Shown in pieces: positions 43,907 through 52,210 of a stretch of 64,000 nt of DNA. The DNA comes from JAZKHE01 sp040385525 (GTDB lineage Bacteria > Bacteroidota > Bacteroidia > UBA4408): NCBI GenBank assembly GCA_040385525.1, contig JAZKHE010000006.1, forward strand, positions 310,001 through 374,000, written 5' to 3'. The notes beneath the pieces were generated by a model. It saw nothing but the letters and a program-made list of their open reading frames with translations. It was not told the origin of the DNA and ran no database searches. The translations under genes and the position numbers were made by a program. How positions within the stretch are numbered: the stretch's first letter is position 1; each line of letters begins with the position of its first letter.

Positions 43907-45376
43907 TTAGCGACTATAATTAGGAGCTTCGCGAGTAATAATTACATCGTGCGGATGATTTTCTCTAACGCCAGCCGAAGTGATTCTTATGAATTTAGCC
44001 GATTTTAAAGCTTCAATATTTTTTGCGCCACAATAGCCCATTCCTGCTCTTAAACCACCAATCATCTGGTACATTACTTCGCTAAGTGTTCCTTTATAGG
44101 GAACGCGACCAGAAATACCTTCGGGAACTAATTTTTTAATATCATCTTCCACATCTTGAAAATATCTATCTTTTGAACCTTGCGCCATAGCTTCGATTGA
44201 GCCCATTCCGCGGTAAGATTTGAATTTTCTTCCTTCAAAAATAATAGTTTCACCTGGCGATTCTTCAACACCTGCAAATAAACCACCCGCCATAATAGTT
44301 GAAGCGCCTGCTGCAATTGCTTTTACAATATCACCCGAAAAACGAATTCCACCATCAGCAATTAAAGGAACACCAGTATCTTTTAAAGCTTCGGCAACTT
44401 CGTAAATAGCAGACAATTGAGGCACACCAACTCCAGCAATAACACGCGTTGTGCATATTGAACCAGGTCCAATACCCACTTTTACTCCATCTGCACCAGC
44501 ATTAACTAAATAACGTGCTGCTTCGCCTGTTGCAATATTTCCAACAATTACATCAATGTTAGAATGGTTTGCTTTTACTTTTTTAAGCATTTCAACCACT
44601 CCTTTTGTATGTCCGTGAGCTGTGTCTATAATTATAGCATCAACACCCGCTTTTACAAGCGCATCAACACGTTCTAACGTATCGTGTGTTACACCAACAG
44701 CTGCTGCTACACGTAATCTACCTAATTCATCTTTGCATGCGTTAGGGCGAATACGAGATTTAATAATGTCTTTATATGTAATTAATCCAACCAATTTAAA
44801 ATCGGAATCAACAACTGGTAATTTTTCAATTTTGTGTTGTTGTAATATGTCTTCTGCTTTTTGTAAATCTTTACCTTGATTAGTTGTGATAAGGTTTTCA
44901 GAAGTCATAACTTCTTTAACAGAACGACTCATTTTTTTTTCGAAACGTAAATCTCTGTTGGTAACAATACCTACAAGCTTTTTATCGTTGTTAATTACAG
45001 GAATTCCGCCAATCTTATGCTCCTTCATCATTGCCAAAGCATCAGCAACAGTAGCTGTTTCGTGCAAAGTAACGGGGTCTTGAATCATACCACTTTCTGA
45101 ACGCTTTACTTTACGAACTTGGTCGGCTTGCGCCTGAATGCTCATGTTTTTGTGTAAAACTCCAATTCCGCCTTCTTGCGCTATAGCAATTGCTAACTGA
45201 TATTCTGTTACAGTATCCATTGCAGCCGAAACTACAGGCGTTTTAACAGTAATATTTCTCGAAAATTTAGATGTTATGTCAACTTCTCTGGGTAAAATTT
45301 CGGAGTAAGCAGGCACTAATAATACGTCGTCGTAGGTAAGGCCTTCGCCAAGAAATTTGTCTGGTAGCAGATTCAT
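43907..45376 (-). CDS. guaB: Inosine-5'-monophosphate dehydrogenase
   Basis: 489 residues, standard for IMPDH. The enzyme oxidises IMP to XMP with NAD, the committed step of GMP synthesis in the cytosol. The N-terminus LTYDDVLLVPAYSE, two CBS domains (about 95-205, IQDPVTLHETATVADALAMM and MTSENLIT), the catalytic loop GPGSICTTRVIAGVGVPQ with the active Cys, GGIRFSGDI and GLRAGMGYCGA are all present. A promoter of TTTG-N22-TACTTTTG form lies upstream. Confidence 0.98.
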   Translation of the reverse strand: MNLLPDKFLGEGLTYDDVLLVPAYSEILPREVDITSKFSRNITVKTPVVSAAMDTVTEYQLAIAIAQEGGIGVLHKNMSIQAQADQVRKVKRSESGMIQDPVTLHETATVADALAMMKEHKIGGIPVINNDKKLVGIVTNRDLRFEKKMSRSVKEVMTSENLITTNQGKDLQKAEDILQQHKIEKLPVVDSDFKLVGLITYKDIIKSRIRPNACKDELGRLRVAAAVGVTHDTLERVDALVKAGVDAIIIDTAHGHTKGVVEMLKKVKANHSNIDVIVGNIATGEAARYLVNAGADGVKVGIGPGSICTTRVIAGVGVPQLSAIYEVAEALKDTGVPLIADGGIRFSGDIVKAIAAGASTIMAGGLFAGVEESPGETIIFEGRKFKSYRGMGSIEAMAQGSKDRYFQDVEDDIKKLVPEGISGRVPYKGTLSEVMYQMIGGLRAGMGYCGAKNIEALKSAKFIRITSAGVRENHPHDVIITREAPNYSR

Positions 45377-45395
45377 AGGTTCAAAAAACTTTTGG

Positions 45396-45429
45396 CAAAA
45401 GTAATAAATTAAATTTTACAGGGCACAAA
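45396..45429 (-). promoter_or_regulatory. Predicted guaB promoter
   Basis: On the minus strand TTTG (45426-45429) and TACTTTTG (45396-45403) are 22 bases apart; the -7 box is an exact TAnnTTTG match. The TTTG comes from the T-run of the upstream gene's terminator. The leader would be about 14 bases. Confidence 0.55.
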
Positions 45430-45452
45430 AAAAGCAGGTAATTAGCCTGCTT
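45427..45452 (-). terminator. Rho-independent terminator of the small secreted protein gene
   Basis: AAGCAGG (45432-45438) and CCTGCTT (45446-45452) form a stem; on the minus strand it is followed by seven T. It lies 24 bases after the stop of the 45477-45923 gene, and its T-run overlaps the guaB -33 box. Confidence 0.75.
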
Positions 45453-45476
45453 GTGTATTATAAAATAATTAAATTA

Positions 45477-45923
45477 TTAGTTTGGTTTTAAAGCTACGTT
45501 TGGTTTAGCTATTGCCAACACAACCATTCCGCAACCAGCAAAGCCTTTAAAGTAATTAAACTTAAAATCGTACATTCCAGTTTTCATACAAACAAACTCT
45601 AACTCTTGGTAAAATTTATTTGTTTTTGGATCGTAGCTACTTGCAATTAATCTACCTGCAGATTCAATATTACAAACTAAACGAGCTTTTGCTTCGTCTT
45701 CGCTGTGAACGTATACTTTATACTTAACGCCTCTTGTTAATAATGCTTGCTGCGAAGATGTTTCGTCTCTACCCAATACAACTTTGTAATCCTTAATAAA
45801 ATTACTCTCCCCAATTAAAGTAAGAATATTTTTAAGCGGATTGTCTTTACATTGAGCATTGGCAACAAAAGCCAAAGCAATTAAAGCAACAAATACAAAT
45901 TTAAAAGTCTTTCTAAAATACAT
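45477..45923 (-). CDS. Small secreted hypothetical protein
   Basis: 148 residues with a clear signal peptide (about 1-23, IALAFVANAQ). The mature part is beta-rich with four scattered Cys, a central YKVYVHSEDEAKARLVCN, and a hydrophobic GCGMVVLAIAK near the end. No lipobox or T9SS domain is seen, so it is probably periplasmic or an outer-membrane-associated protein. It has a strong promoter and its own terminator, so it is a single-gene transcription unit. I do not recognise a family with confidence. Confidence 0.75.
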   Translation of the reverse strand: MYFRKTFKFVFVALIALAFVANAQCKDNPLKNILTLIGESNFIKDYKVVLGRDETSSQQALLTRGVKYKVYVHSEDEAKARLVCNIESAGRLIASSYDPKTNKFYQELEFVCMKTGMYDFKFNYFKGFAGCGMVVLAIAKPNVALKPN

Positions 45924-45962
45924 TTCTAACTATTTTAAACTTTCTAGTTTCAAATAATATGC

Positions 45963-45995
45963 CAAATATATGTAAATCATAGATGTAAAAACAAA
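45963..45995 (-). promoter_or_regulatory. Promoter of the small secreted protein gene
   Basis: On the minus strand TTTG (45992-45995), a 21-base spacer and TATATTTG (45963-45970) match the Bacteroidota consensus exactly. The predicted leader is about 34 bases. Confidence 0.65.
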
Positions 45996-46157
45996 TTTTA
46001 ATGTTAATTTTTTTGTGTTTTTTTTCACAATTGCGTTATTTAGGTAAATATACGAACAAATTAGCCTATTTACTTGTTGTTTAAATAAGTATAAATAACC
46101 ACAGCGAATAAAACTAAAAATGGCTTATTTTGCGAACTGAAATTAAAATACGAATAA

Positions 46158-46973
46158 ATGATTACTGAACAAATTGACTTGCTAAATAGTTTTCTTAAAC
46201 AAAAATTTAATTACGATTTTTCTAATTACGCAATATCCTCATACGAAAGAAGAATTGATAGATATTTAATGTTACGCAAAATAGATAACATAAGTGCGTT
46301 AATCACTTATTTAGAGGCAAGCAAAGTAAATCTTGACGATTTTATTGAAGAAATTACGGTAAACACAACCGAAATGTTTAGAGATCCTACGGTTTGGTCA
46401 TCGTTAAGAAACAACATACTTCCTGTTCTTAATAAAAATCAAAATATACGCATTTGGCACGCTGGATGTTCGTCTGGCGAAGAAGTTGCTAGTATGCTAA
46501 TTTTATTAAAAGAATTAGGAATGCTAGAAAAATGCAAACTTTATGCTACAGATTTAAGCACACAAATGCTAAACCACGCTAAAGAAGCTAAGTTTAGAGA
46601 AAAAAACATGGAGCTTAATCGCGAAAATTATTACAAAGCTGGTGGTAGCAATAATTTTAACGATTTTTTCGATTACAAAAACGAATTTTATCATTTAGAC
46701 AAATCTTTAATTGATTTTGTAACTTTTAAAAGACACAACCTTGTTTCAGACGCTGCCTTTACAAAATTCGATTTAATATTATGTAGAAACGTAATGATTT
46801 ATTTTAATAAAGATTTACAAGATGTTGTTATTGAAAAATTTAGTCAGAGTTTATTTAAAAATGCATTTTTAGCCATTGGAAAAAAAGAATCTTTAATTTT
46901 TTGTAAGCATGTAGATTTATTTTCTGTTGTTGACGAAGAAAATAAAATTTACAAAATGGACAGAAAAGCATAA
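46158..46973 (+). CDS. cheR: CheR-type protein-glutamate methyltransferase
   Basis: 271 residues. CheR methylates glutamate side chains on chemoreceptors (or receptor-like helices) with S-adenosylmethionine. The N-terminal helical domain (YERRIDRYLMLRKI) is followed by TVNTTEMFRD, the SAM-binding IWHAGCSSGEE, ATDLS, and LILCRNVMIYFN. No TPR or PAS extension is present. CheB follows after 4 bases. No chemoreceptor, CheA or CheW is encoded in the window, so the methylated partner is elsewhere or is not a classical receptor. Confidence 0.95.
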   Translation: MITEQIDLLNSFLKQKFNYDFSNYAISSYERRIDRYLMLRKIDNISALITYLEASKVNLDDFIEEITVNTTEMFRDPTVWSSLRNNILPVLNKNQNIRIWHAGCSSGEEVASMLILLKELGMLEKCKLYATDLSTQMLNHAKEAKFREKNMELNRENYYKAGGSNNFNDFFDYKNEFYHLDKSLIDFVTFKRHNLVSDAAFTKFDLILCRNVMIYFNKDLQDVVIEKFSQSLFKNAFLAIGKKESLIFCKHVDLFSVVDEENKIYKMDRKA

Positions 46974-46977
46974 TTAA

Positions 46978-47544
46978 ATGAAAAGTTTTTCTGAAAAAGC
47001 AATTGTAATTGGAGGCTCTGCGGGTAGCTTTAAACCTCTGTGTAGCATATTAAGCGGACTTAATTCTGATTTTAATTTACCAGTATTTTTAGCGCTTCAC
47101 CGATTAAAAAATGTAGAAAAAGGTTTTTTAGAAATTCTATCATCCTTCTCCATTCTCCCTATATCAGAGCCTTTTGATAAGTATGAATACAATGATGGAG
47201 AAGTTTTATTAGCGCCATCAAACTACCATATGTATGTAAACAGCAATAAAACAATTTCGTTATCTACCGAAGAATTAATTAATTTTTCTCGTCCCTCAAT
47301 AGATATAACAATAAATTCTGTTGCAAAAGCTTACCAAAATAATGCAATTGCAATTTTACTTTCTGGAGCAAATAAAGACGGCGTGTTAGGCATGAAATCA
47401 ATTCTAGATGCAGGCGGAACAACTATTGTGCAAGATTTAGACGAAGCCGAAATTACAACAATGCCAGGTACTGCTTACGAAAATTATGCAATTGATTATT
47501 GCTTAAAAACAGACGAAATTATTCAGTTTTTAAACAAGTTATAG
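46978..47544 (+). CDS. cheB: CheB-type methylesterase, stand-alone catalytic domain
   Basis: 188 residues: only the catalytic domain, without the usual N-terminal receiver domain. The triad is visible as Ser14 (GGSAGS), His41 (ALHR) and Asp134 (SGANKDGVLGM), with the flanking APSNYHMYV and TTMPGTAYEN. Typical CheB is activated by phosphorylation of its receiver; this one must be regulated otherwise, perhaps by the neighbouring response regulators. It starts 4 bases after cheR and is surely coupled with it. Confidence 0.93.
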   Translation: MKSFSEKAIVIGGSAGSFKPLCSILSGLNSDFNLPVFLALHRLKNVEKGFLEILSSFSILPISEPFDKYEYNDGEVLLAPSNYHMYVNSNKTISLSTEELINFSRPSIDITINSVAKAYQNNAIAILLSGANKDGVLGMKSILDAGGTTIVQDLDEAEITTMPGTAYENYAIDYCLKTDEIIQFLNKL

Positions 47545-47678
47545 TTTTTTACCTAAATTTTACAACTCATTTTTATACTTATTTCTATTAAGACTTATTA
47601 CTTATTTTAATTTGCTTGTAAACAAAAAGCTTCAAAAAAACTTATTTTTATAGATAGTCGCAAAAATTTTGTTTTATT

Positions 47679-49004
47679 ATGAGCCAAGAAAAAATATTAA
47701 TTGTTGAAGATGATGAAGTTGTAAGCTTTATTTTAAAACAAATCTTAACTGAATTAGATTATGCAATTCTTAGCATTGTTAGAGATGGAGAAAGCGCTAT
47801 TGTAGAAGCGGAAAACAACAAGCCCGATTTAATTTTAATGGATATATCGCTTGCAGGTAAAATAAATGGAATTGAAGCTGCTATAAAAATTAGAGAAAAA
47901 AACGATATTCCTGTTTTATTTCTTACAGCATTTGTAAACGAAGATTTATTTAAACAAGCTATTGGTACCGAACCTTATGGCTTTATAATTAAGCCATTTA
48001 AAAATTTAGAACTAAAAAGTGCAGTTGAATTAGCAATAAAAAAACATAAAAAAGAATTAAAAGCTAAAAAAGAAAAAGAGAATTTACACATTATGCTTAA
48101 CGAATTGGAGCAAACTAATAATAATTTAGTTGCTGCAACTTTTAGAGAACGAGAAATAAAAAAGAAATTAGAACAGGCTATGAACGAAATAGCCAATCTT
48201 AATGAAATAGCCAAAGCAAAAGAAATAATTGAAAAACAAAACATAAAAATTAACGAAAGTATAAACTATGCGCTGAAAATTCAAAATTCAATTCATGTAA
48301 ACCAAAAGCATTTAAAAGAATTTTTTACAAATTCATTTATTTACTTTAAACCCAAAGATGTTGTTAGTGGCGACTTTCCGTGGATGTTTAAAAAACAAAA
48401 TTATGTTTATGTTGCCGCCGTAGATTGCACAGGGCATGGTGTTCCTGGTGCTATGATGAGCATTATTGGCTCTCTTTTATTAAACGATATTGCAAACGAC
48501 GAGCAAATTAACACACCCGCCGAAATACTAAATGCCTTACATAAAAAAGTAGTTTATACATTAAAACAAAATACAGATGCAGCCAACTCAAACGATGGTA
48601 TGGACATTGGTTTGATTAGAGTTGACTTAACTACTAATGAAATTGTTTTTAGTGGTGCACATCACAAACTTTTATATGCCAGCAACGGCGAGTTAAATCA
48701 ACTAAAAGGAGATAAATTTCCTATTGGGGGTTTGCATTACGAAAAAAAGAGAACGCCTTACCAAAACAATACAATTTGCCTAAATAAAAACGATTTATTA
48801 TTTTTATTTACCGATGGAATTGTCGATCAAATTGGTGGCGAAAATTCAACAAAATATATGTTTAAAAATCTTGAAAATAATATTTCAAAAAACATTTTTA
48901 ACCCTATAGAAAACATTTCTGAATCTATTCGGTTAGATATAAATAACTGGATGCAAAACCATAAACAAGTAGACGATATGCTTTTAATTGGCATACAATT
49001 ATAA
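47679..49004 (+). CDS. Response regulator fused to SpoIIE-type PP2C phosphatase
   Basis: 441 residues. Receiver domain (about 4-120) with acidic pocket D11/D12, phospho-acceptor D55 and a conserved Thr (FLTAF) and Lys (IIKPF). A long coiled coil (about 122-205) and a SpoIIE-type PP2C domain (about 210-441) follow: GDFPW, DCTGHGVPGAMM, NDGMDI, FTDGIVDQIGG. This is the RsbU-like layout in which phosphorylation of the receiver controls a serine phosphatase. The phosphatase resembles those at 1-4174, but here the input is a phosphorelay rather than TPRs. It is followed after 26 bases by a histidine kinase that could phosphorylate it. Confidence 0.93.
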   Translation: MSQEKILIVEDDEVVSFILKQILTELDYAILSIVRDGESAIVEAENNKPDLILMDISLAGKINGIEAAIKIREKNDIPVLFLTAFVNEDLFKQAIGTEPYGFIIKPFKNLELKSAVELAIKKHKKELKAKKEKENLHIMLNELEQTNNNLVAATFREREIKKKLEQAMNEIANLNEIAKAKEIIEKQNIKINESINYALKIQNSIHVNQKHLKEFFTNSFIYFKPKDVVSGDFPWMFKKQNYVYVAAVDCTGHGVPGAMMSIIGSLLLNDIANDEQINTPAEILNALHKKVVYTLKQNTDAANSNDGMDIGLIRVDLTTNEIVFSGAHHKLLYASNGELNQLKGDKFPIGGLHYEKKRTPYQNNTICLNKNDLLFLFTDGIVDQIGGENSTKYMFKNLENNISKNIFNPIENISESIRLDINNWMQNHKQVDDMLLIGIQL

Positions 49005-49030
49005 AAATACAATTAGCTAAATACTAAAAA

Positions 49031-51025
49031 ATGAGCGAGCAAAATTCATCAAAAAACAGTGGAAAACCTCCTATCCCTAAAAACGAAAGCGAACGATTGC
49101 TAACACTTTTACGCTATAATATTCTTGATACAGAAACAGAAGATACGTTTGATGAAATTACAAAATTAGCATCGCTAATTTGCGATTGCCCAGTTTCGTT
49201 AATTAGTTTAATTGATGATAAAAGACAATGGTTTAAATCTGCAATTGGGCTCGATATTAAAGAAACGCCCAGAGAACATGCTTTTTGCGCACACGCCATT
49301 TTAGAACCCGACAAAAATTTTGTAGTAAACAATGCTTTAATTGACGAGCGTTTTAAAAACAACCCTTTTGTAAATGCAGAACCTTCTATTCGATTTTATG
49401 CCGGAGCGCCGCTAGTTACTAAAGATGGCTTGGCTATCGGCACACTTTGTGTAATTGATAATAAACCCAAAACTTTAAGCGAATTTCAGCTAAACGCCTT
49501 AAAAACATTATCTAATCAGGTAATGGCGCAAATTGAATTGCGTAAAAAAATACAAGATTTACAAAACACACAAAACGAAATAATTAAAGTACGTGGCTTT
49601 CAAAAATCTCTTTTAGATTCTCAAACAAACTTTTTAATCCGAACAGATATGTTCGGTAATTTTATTTACGTAAACAATCGTTATTTACAAACTTTTAATT
49701 TAAAAGAAGAAGATATTATTGGTACAAATAGTATGGACACCGTTCATCCAGACGACTACCAAACTGTAATAGATTGTGTAACAAATTGTATTAATAACCC
49801 CGGTAAAATATATCAATGTACCTTTAGAAAGCCACTAAATAAAAAATATATTTGGACAGAATGGGAATTTGTAGCCATTACAAATCATAAAAACGAAATA
49901 ATAAAAATACAAGGTTTAGGTACAGATATTAGTAGGTTAAAAGAAGAAACCGAACAGTTATTATTAAAAAACAGAGCATTAGAAGGTGCTGCCGAAGGAA
50001 TAATTATTTCAGATTTAAGAGAAAATTTTAGCCCTGTAATATATGTAAACAAAGCATTTACAAAATTAACAGGTTACAATCAGAGTGATGTTTTAGGAAG
50101 AAATTGTAGCGTATTACAAGGCCCAGATTCAGATTCATCAACTATAAATAGAATTAGAGAAGCAATAAAAAACAGACAACCATTTACTGGCGAAATTTTA
50201 AATTATAGAAAAGATGGCAAAAAATTTTGGAACTTTTTAAACTTAACTCCAGTGCCCGATGAGCAAGGAAATATTACGCATTACATTGGTGTGCAATCAG
50301 ATATAACCGAACGAAAAAATCAAGAAGAAGACATTAAAAGAACATACGAATTAACTTACGAGCAAAACAAACGATTAAATAATTTTTCTTATATTATTTC
50401 GCACAACCTTCGCTCCCACTTTTCAAACATTCGTTCACTAATTAATTTAATTGATACAAAATCATTAAACGATACTAACAAAATAGTTATTGATAAAATA
50501 GATTTGGTTTCTAACCAACTCGATAACACAATGGACGATTTAAATCAAATAGTTAACATTCAACTTAAACCAAATATAAATTACGAATTGCTTAATGTTT
50601 CCGAAAGTGTAAACAAAATTATATCGCTTTATACTTCCGAAATTAATTCGCACAAAATTGAAATTAAAACTAATATTCCGCAAAACTATAATATTAGCAC
50701 AAACCCAGCTTACTTTGATAGTATTATGTATAACTTTATATCAAATGCTATTAAATATTCTGATACCGATAGAATAAATAAAATTAGTATAACCGCAAAA
50801 CAACTTGGCAATAAAACATACATTGAAATTAGTGATGAAGGAATTGGAATAGATTTAAATAAATACGGCGACGAACTTTTTGGTTTGTATAAAAAATTTA
50901 CAAATAAAACAGACTCACGCGGCTTAGGTTTATTTTTAGCAAAAAATCAAATTGAAGCTTTAAATGGAAAAGTTAGCGTAGATAGTAAAATTGGAGTAGG
51001 AACAACTTTTAAAATTATTTTATAA
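49031..51025 (+). CDS. GAF-PAS-LOV histidine kinase (predicted blue-light sensor)
   Basis: 664 residues, cytosolic. GAF domain (about 20-165), PAS (about 195-305), LOV-type PAS (about 316-432), a dimerisation/phosphotransfer helix pair with H458 (ISHNLRSHFSN), and an HATPase_c domain (about 550-664; SNAIKYS, DEGIGID, SRGLGLFLAK). The LOV signature GRN-C359-SVLQGPDSD has the cysteine that forms the flavin adduct; NYRKDGKKFWN and YIGVQSDITE complete it, including the Gln that senses the flavin. The usual R-F after the Cys is S-V. A blue-light role is inferred from these residues. Its stop overlaps the next response regulator's start by one base, so they are coupled. Confidence 0.88.
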   Translation: MSEQNSSKNSGKPPIPKNESERLLTLLRYNILDTETEDTFDEITKLASLICDCPVSLISLIDDKRQWFKSAIGLDIKETPREHAFCAHAILEPDKNFVVNNALIDERFKNNPFVNAEPSIRFYAGAPLVTKDGLAIGTLCVIDNKPKTLSEFQLNALKTLSNQVMAQIELRKKIQDLQNTQNEIIKVRGFQKSLLDSQTNFLIRTDMFGNFIYVNNRYLQTFNLKEEDIIGTNSMDTVHPDDYQTVIDCVTNCINNPGKIYQCTFRKPLNKKYIWTEWEFVAITNHKNEIIKIQGLGTDISRLKEETEQLLLKNRALEGAAEGIIISDLRENFSPVIYVNKAFTKLTGYNQSDVLGRNCSVLQGPDSDSSTINRIREAIKNRQPFTGEILNYRKDGKKFWNFLNLTPVPDEQGNITHYIGVQSDITERKNQEEDIKRTYELTYEQNKRLNNFSYIISHNLRSHFSNIRSLINLIDTKSLNDTNKIVIDKIDLVSNQLDNTMDDLNQIVNIQLKPNINYELLNVSESVNKIISLYTSEINSHKIEIKTNIPQNYNISTNPAYFDSIMYNFISNAIKYSDTDRINKISITAKQLGNKTYIEISDEGIGIDLNKYGDELFGLYKKFTNKTDSRGLGLFLAKNQIEALNGKVSVDSKIGVGTTFKIIL

Positions 51026-51411
51026 TGAAAAATATTTGGATTATTGACGACGACGACATTTTTCAGTTTGTAATGAAAATAAACATTTCACGAATTTTAA
51101 ACGATGTTGATATTAATTTTTTTTCGGAAGGCCTAAGCTTTTTAAAAACAGTAGAATTAGTTAAAAAAAATGATGAACCATGCCCTAACATTATTTTTTT
51201 AGATATAAACATGCCTTTAATGAATGGTTGGGAAGTTATTGAAAAAATTAAAGAAATGAATTGTTTAGATATGCACAAAACAAAGCTATACCTTTGCAGC
51301 TCATCAATCGATGCTAGAGACCTTGAAAAAGCAAAAAGTAATAACCTAATTACTGAGTACCTTTTAAAACCAATCGATTTTGATAAACTTACATATATTG
51401 TAAATAATTAA
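51025..51411 (+). CDS. Single-domain response regulator 1
   Basis: 128 residues: one receiver domain with the acidic cluster IIDDDDIF (residues 8-11), phospho-acceptor D60 (IIFLDINMP), a conserved Ser/Thr position (LCSSS) and Lys (YLLKPI). There is no output domain, so it works by protein interaction or as a phosphorelay shuttle. Its ATG overlaps the kinase stop by one base (TAATG); it is very likely the kinase's direct partner. Confidence 0.93.
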   Translation: MKNIWIIDDDDIFQFVMKINISRILNDVDINFFSEGLSFLKTVELVKKNDEPCPNIIFLDINMPLMNGWEVIEKIKEMNCLDMHKTKLYLCSSSIDARDLEKAKSNNLITEYLLKPIDFDKLTYIVNN

Positions 51412-51424
51412 GAATTAAAAACAA

Positions 51425-51829
51425 ATGAAAAAAGTTTTAGTTTTAGAAGACGATACTGTACAATCATCATTTTTAGCCATAAAATTACAGCAAAATAACT
51501 TTGATGTATTTTGTTTTAAAACCTACGAATCGGCTATAACAGCTATAAAAATTGATAGTTTTGATTATTATTTTGTAGATATAAATTTAGGCGAAGAAAA
51601 AAATGGAATTGATTTTATTGAAGAAGTACGAAAAAAAACTAACGCACCAATAATTATTACTTCCGATTTTACACTAAAAGCAGAATTACACAAAAAAGCA
51701 TCGCATTTATTGGGTTATAATTTAAATGAAAGCGAACAAGTTTTTGAAACTAAAAACATTCATTTTTTTATTAAGCCAATTCCTTACGAAAGATTATTTA
51801 CAAAAATAACAGAACTTGAAAAAGTATGA
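51425..51829 (+). CDS. Single-domain response regulator 2
   Basis: 134 residues. Receiver fold with D9-D10, phospho-acceptor D52 (YYFVDINLG), IIITSDFT and the conserved Lys in FIKPI. It has an extra loop of about 15 residues (SHLLGYNLNESEQVF) before the last strand, unlike regulator 1. No output domain. It starts 13 bases after regulator 1 and overlaps the next gene by four bases (ATGA). Confidence 0.9.
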   Translation: MKKVLVLEDDTVQSSFLAIKLQQNNFDVFCFKTYESAITAIKIDSFDYYFVDINLGEEKNGIDFIEEVRKKTNAPIIITSDFTLKAELHKKASHLLGYNLNESEQVFETKNIHFFIKPIPYERLFTKITELEKV

Positions 51830-52137
51830 GCAATAGTTATTTAAACGATATTAAAAATTTTCCAGAAGAAACTAAAAAAGAGTTTTTACTAATTTTAAAA
51901 AAAAATTTAAATGAATTTTTTACAAAAATTGAAATCGCTATACAAAATCAAGATGCAGAAGCAATTAGCCAATTGGTGCATAAAGTAATGCCTACACTTA
52001 TAATGTTAGAGTTAAAAACAAGTCAAGATTTTTTCACTAATCTAAAATCAAATAAAAATAATTTAAACAATATATCACAATTGCTGTTAGACTTAACAAA
52101 CGAAAAGCAAAAAGTTACTGCAAACGGCTGGTTGTAA
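51826..52137 (+). CDS. Candidate divergent Hpt-like protein, copy 1
   Basis: 103 residues, all-helical, no signal peptide. The helix around H52 reads LVHKVMPTLIMLELK. A His followed by a Lys, in a helix of a small helical protein encoded directly after two receivers, is what a histidine phosphotransfer protein looks like, although the usual HxLKGS is absent. A paralog of identical length is at 54767-55078 and conserves H52, K53, P56, T57 and the following LIMLELK. The ATGA overlap with the upstream regulator implies coupling. I would call it Hpt-like, not Hpt. Confidence 0.6.
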   Translation: MSNSYLNDIKNFPEETKKEFLLILKKNLNEFFTKIEIAIQNQDAEAISQLVHKVMPTLIMLELKTSQDFFTNLKSNKNNLNNISQLLLDLTNEKQKVTANGWL

Positions 52138-52174
52138 AATAATATTCGCAACTTACTCTAGTTAAGCTTTAAAG

Positions 52175-52182
52175 TAAATTTG
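52175..52182 (+). promoter_or_regulatory. Predicted -7 box (TAAATTTG)
   Basis: TAAATTTG is an exact TAnnTTTG match, 28 bases before the ATG at 52211. A -33 box is not obvious. It suggests a separate start for the GAF/PAS sensor gene. Confidence 0.35.
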
Positions 52183-52210
52183 TTTTTCTTTAAATCTTAC
52201 ACAGTAAAGT

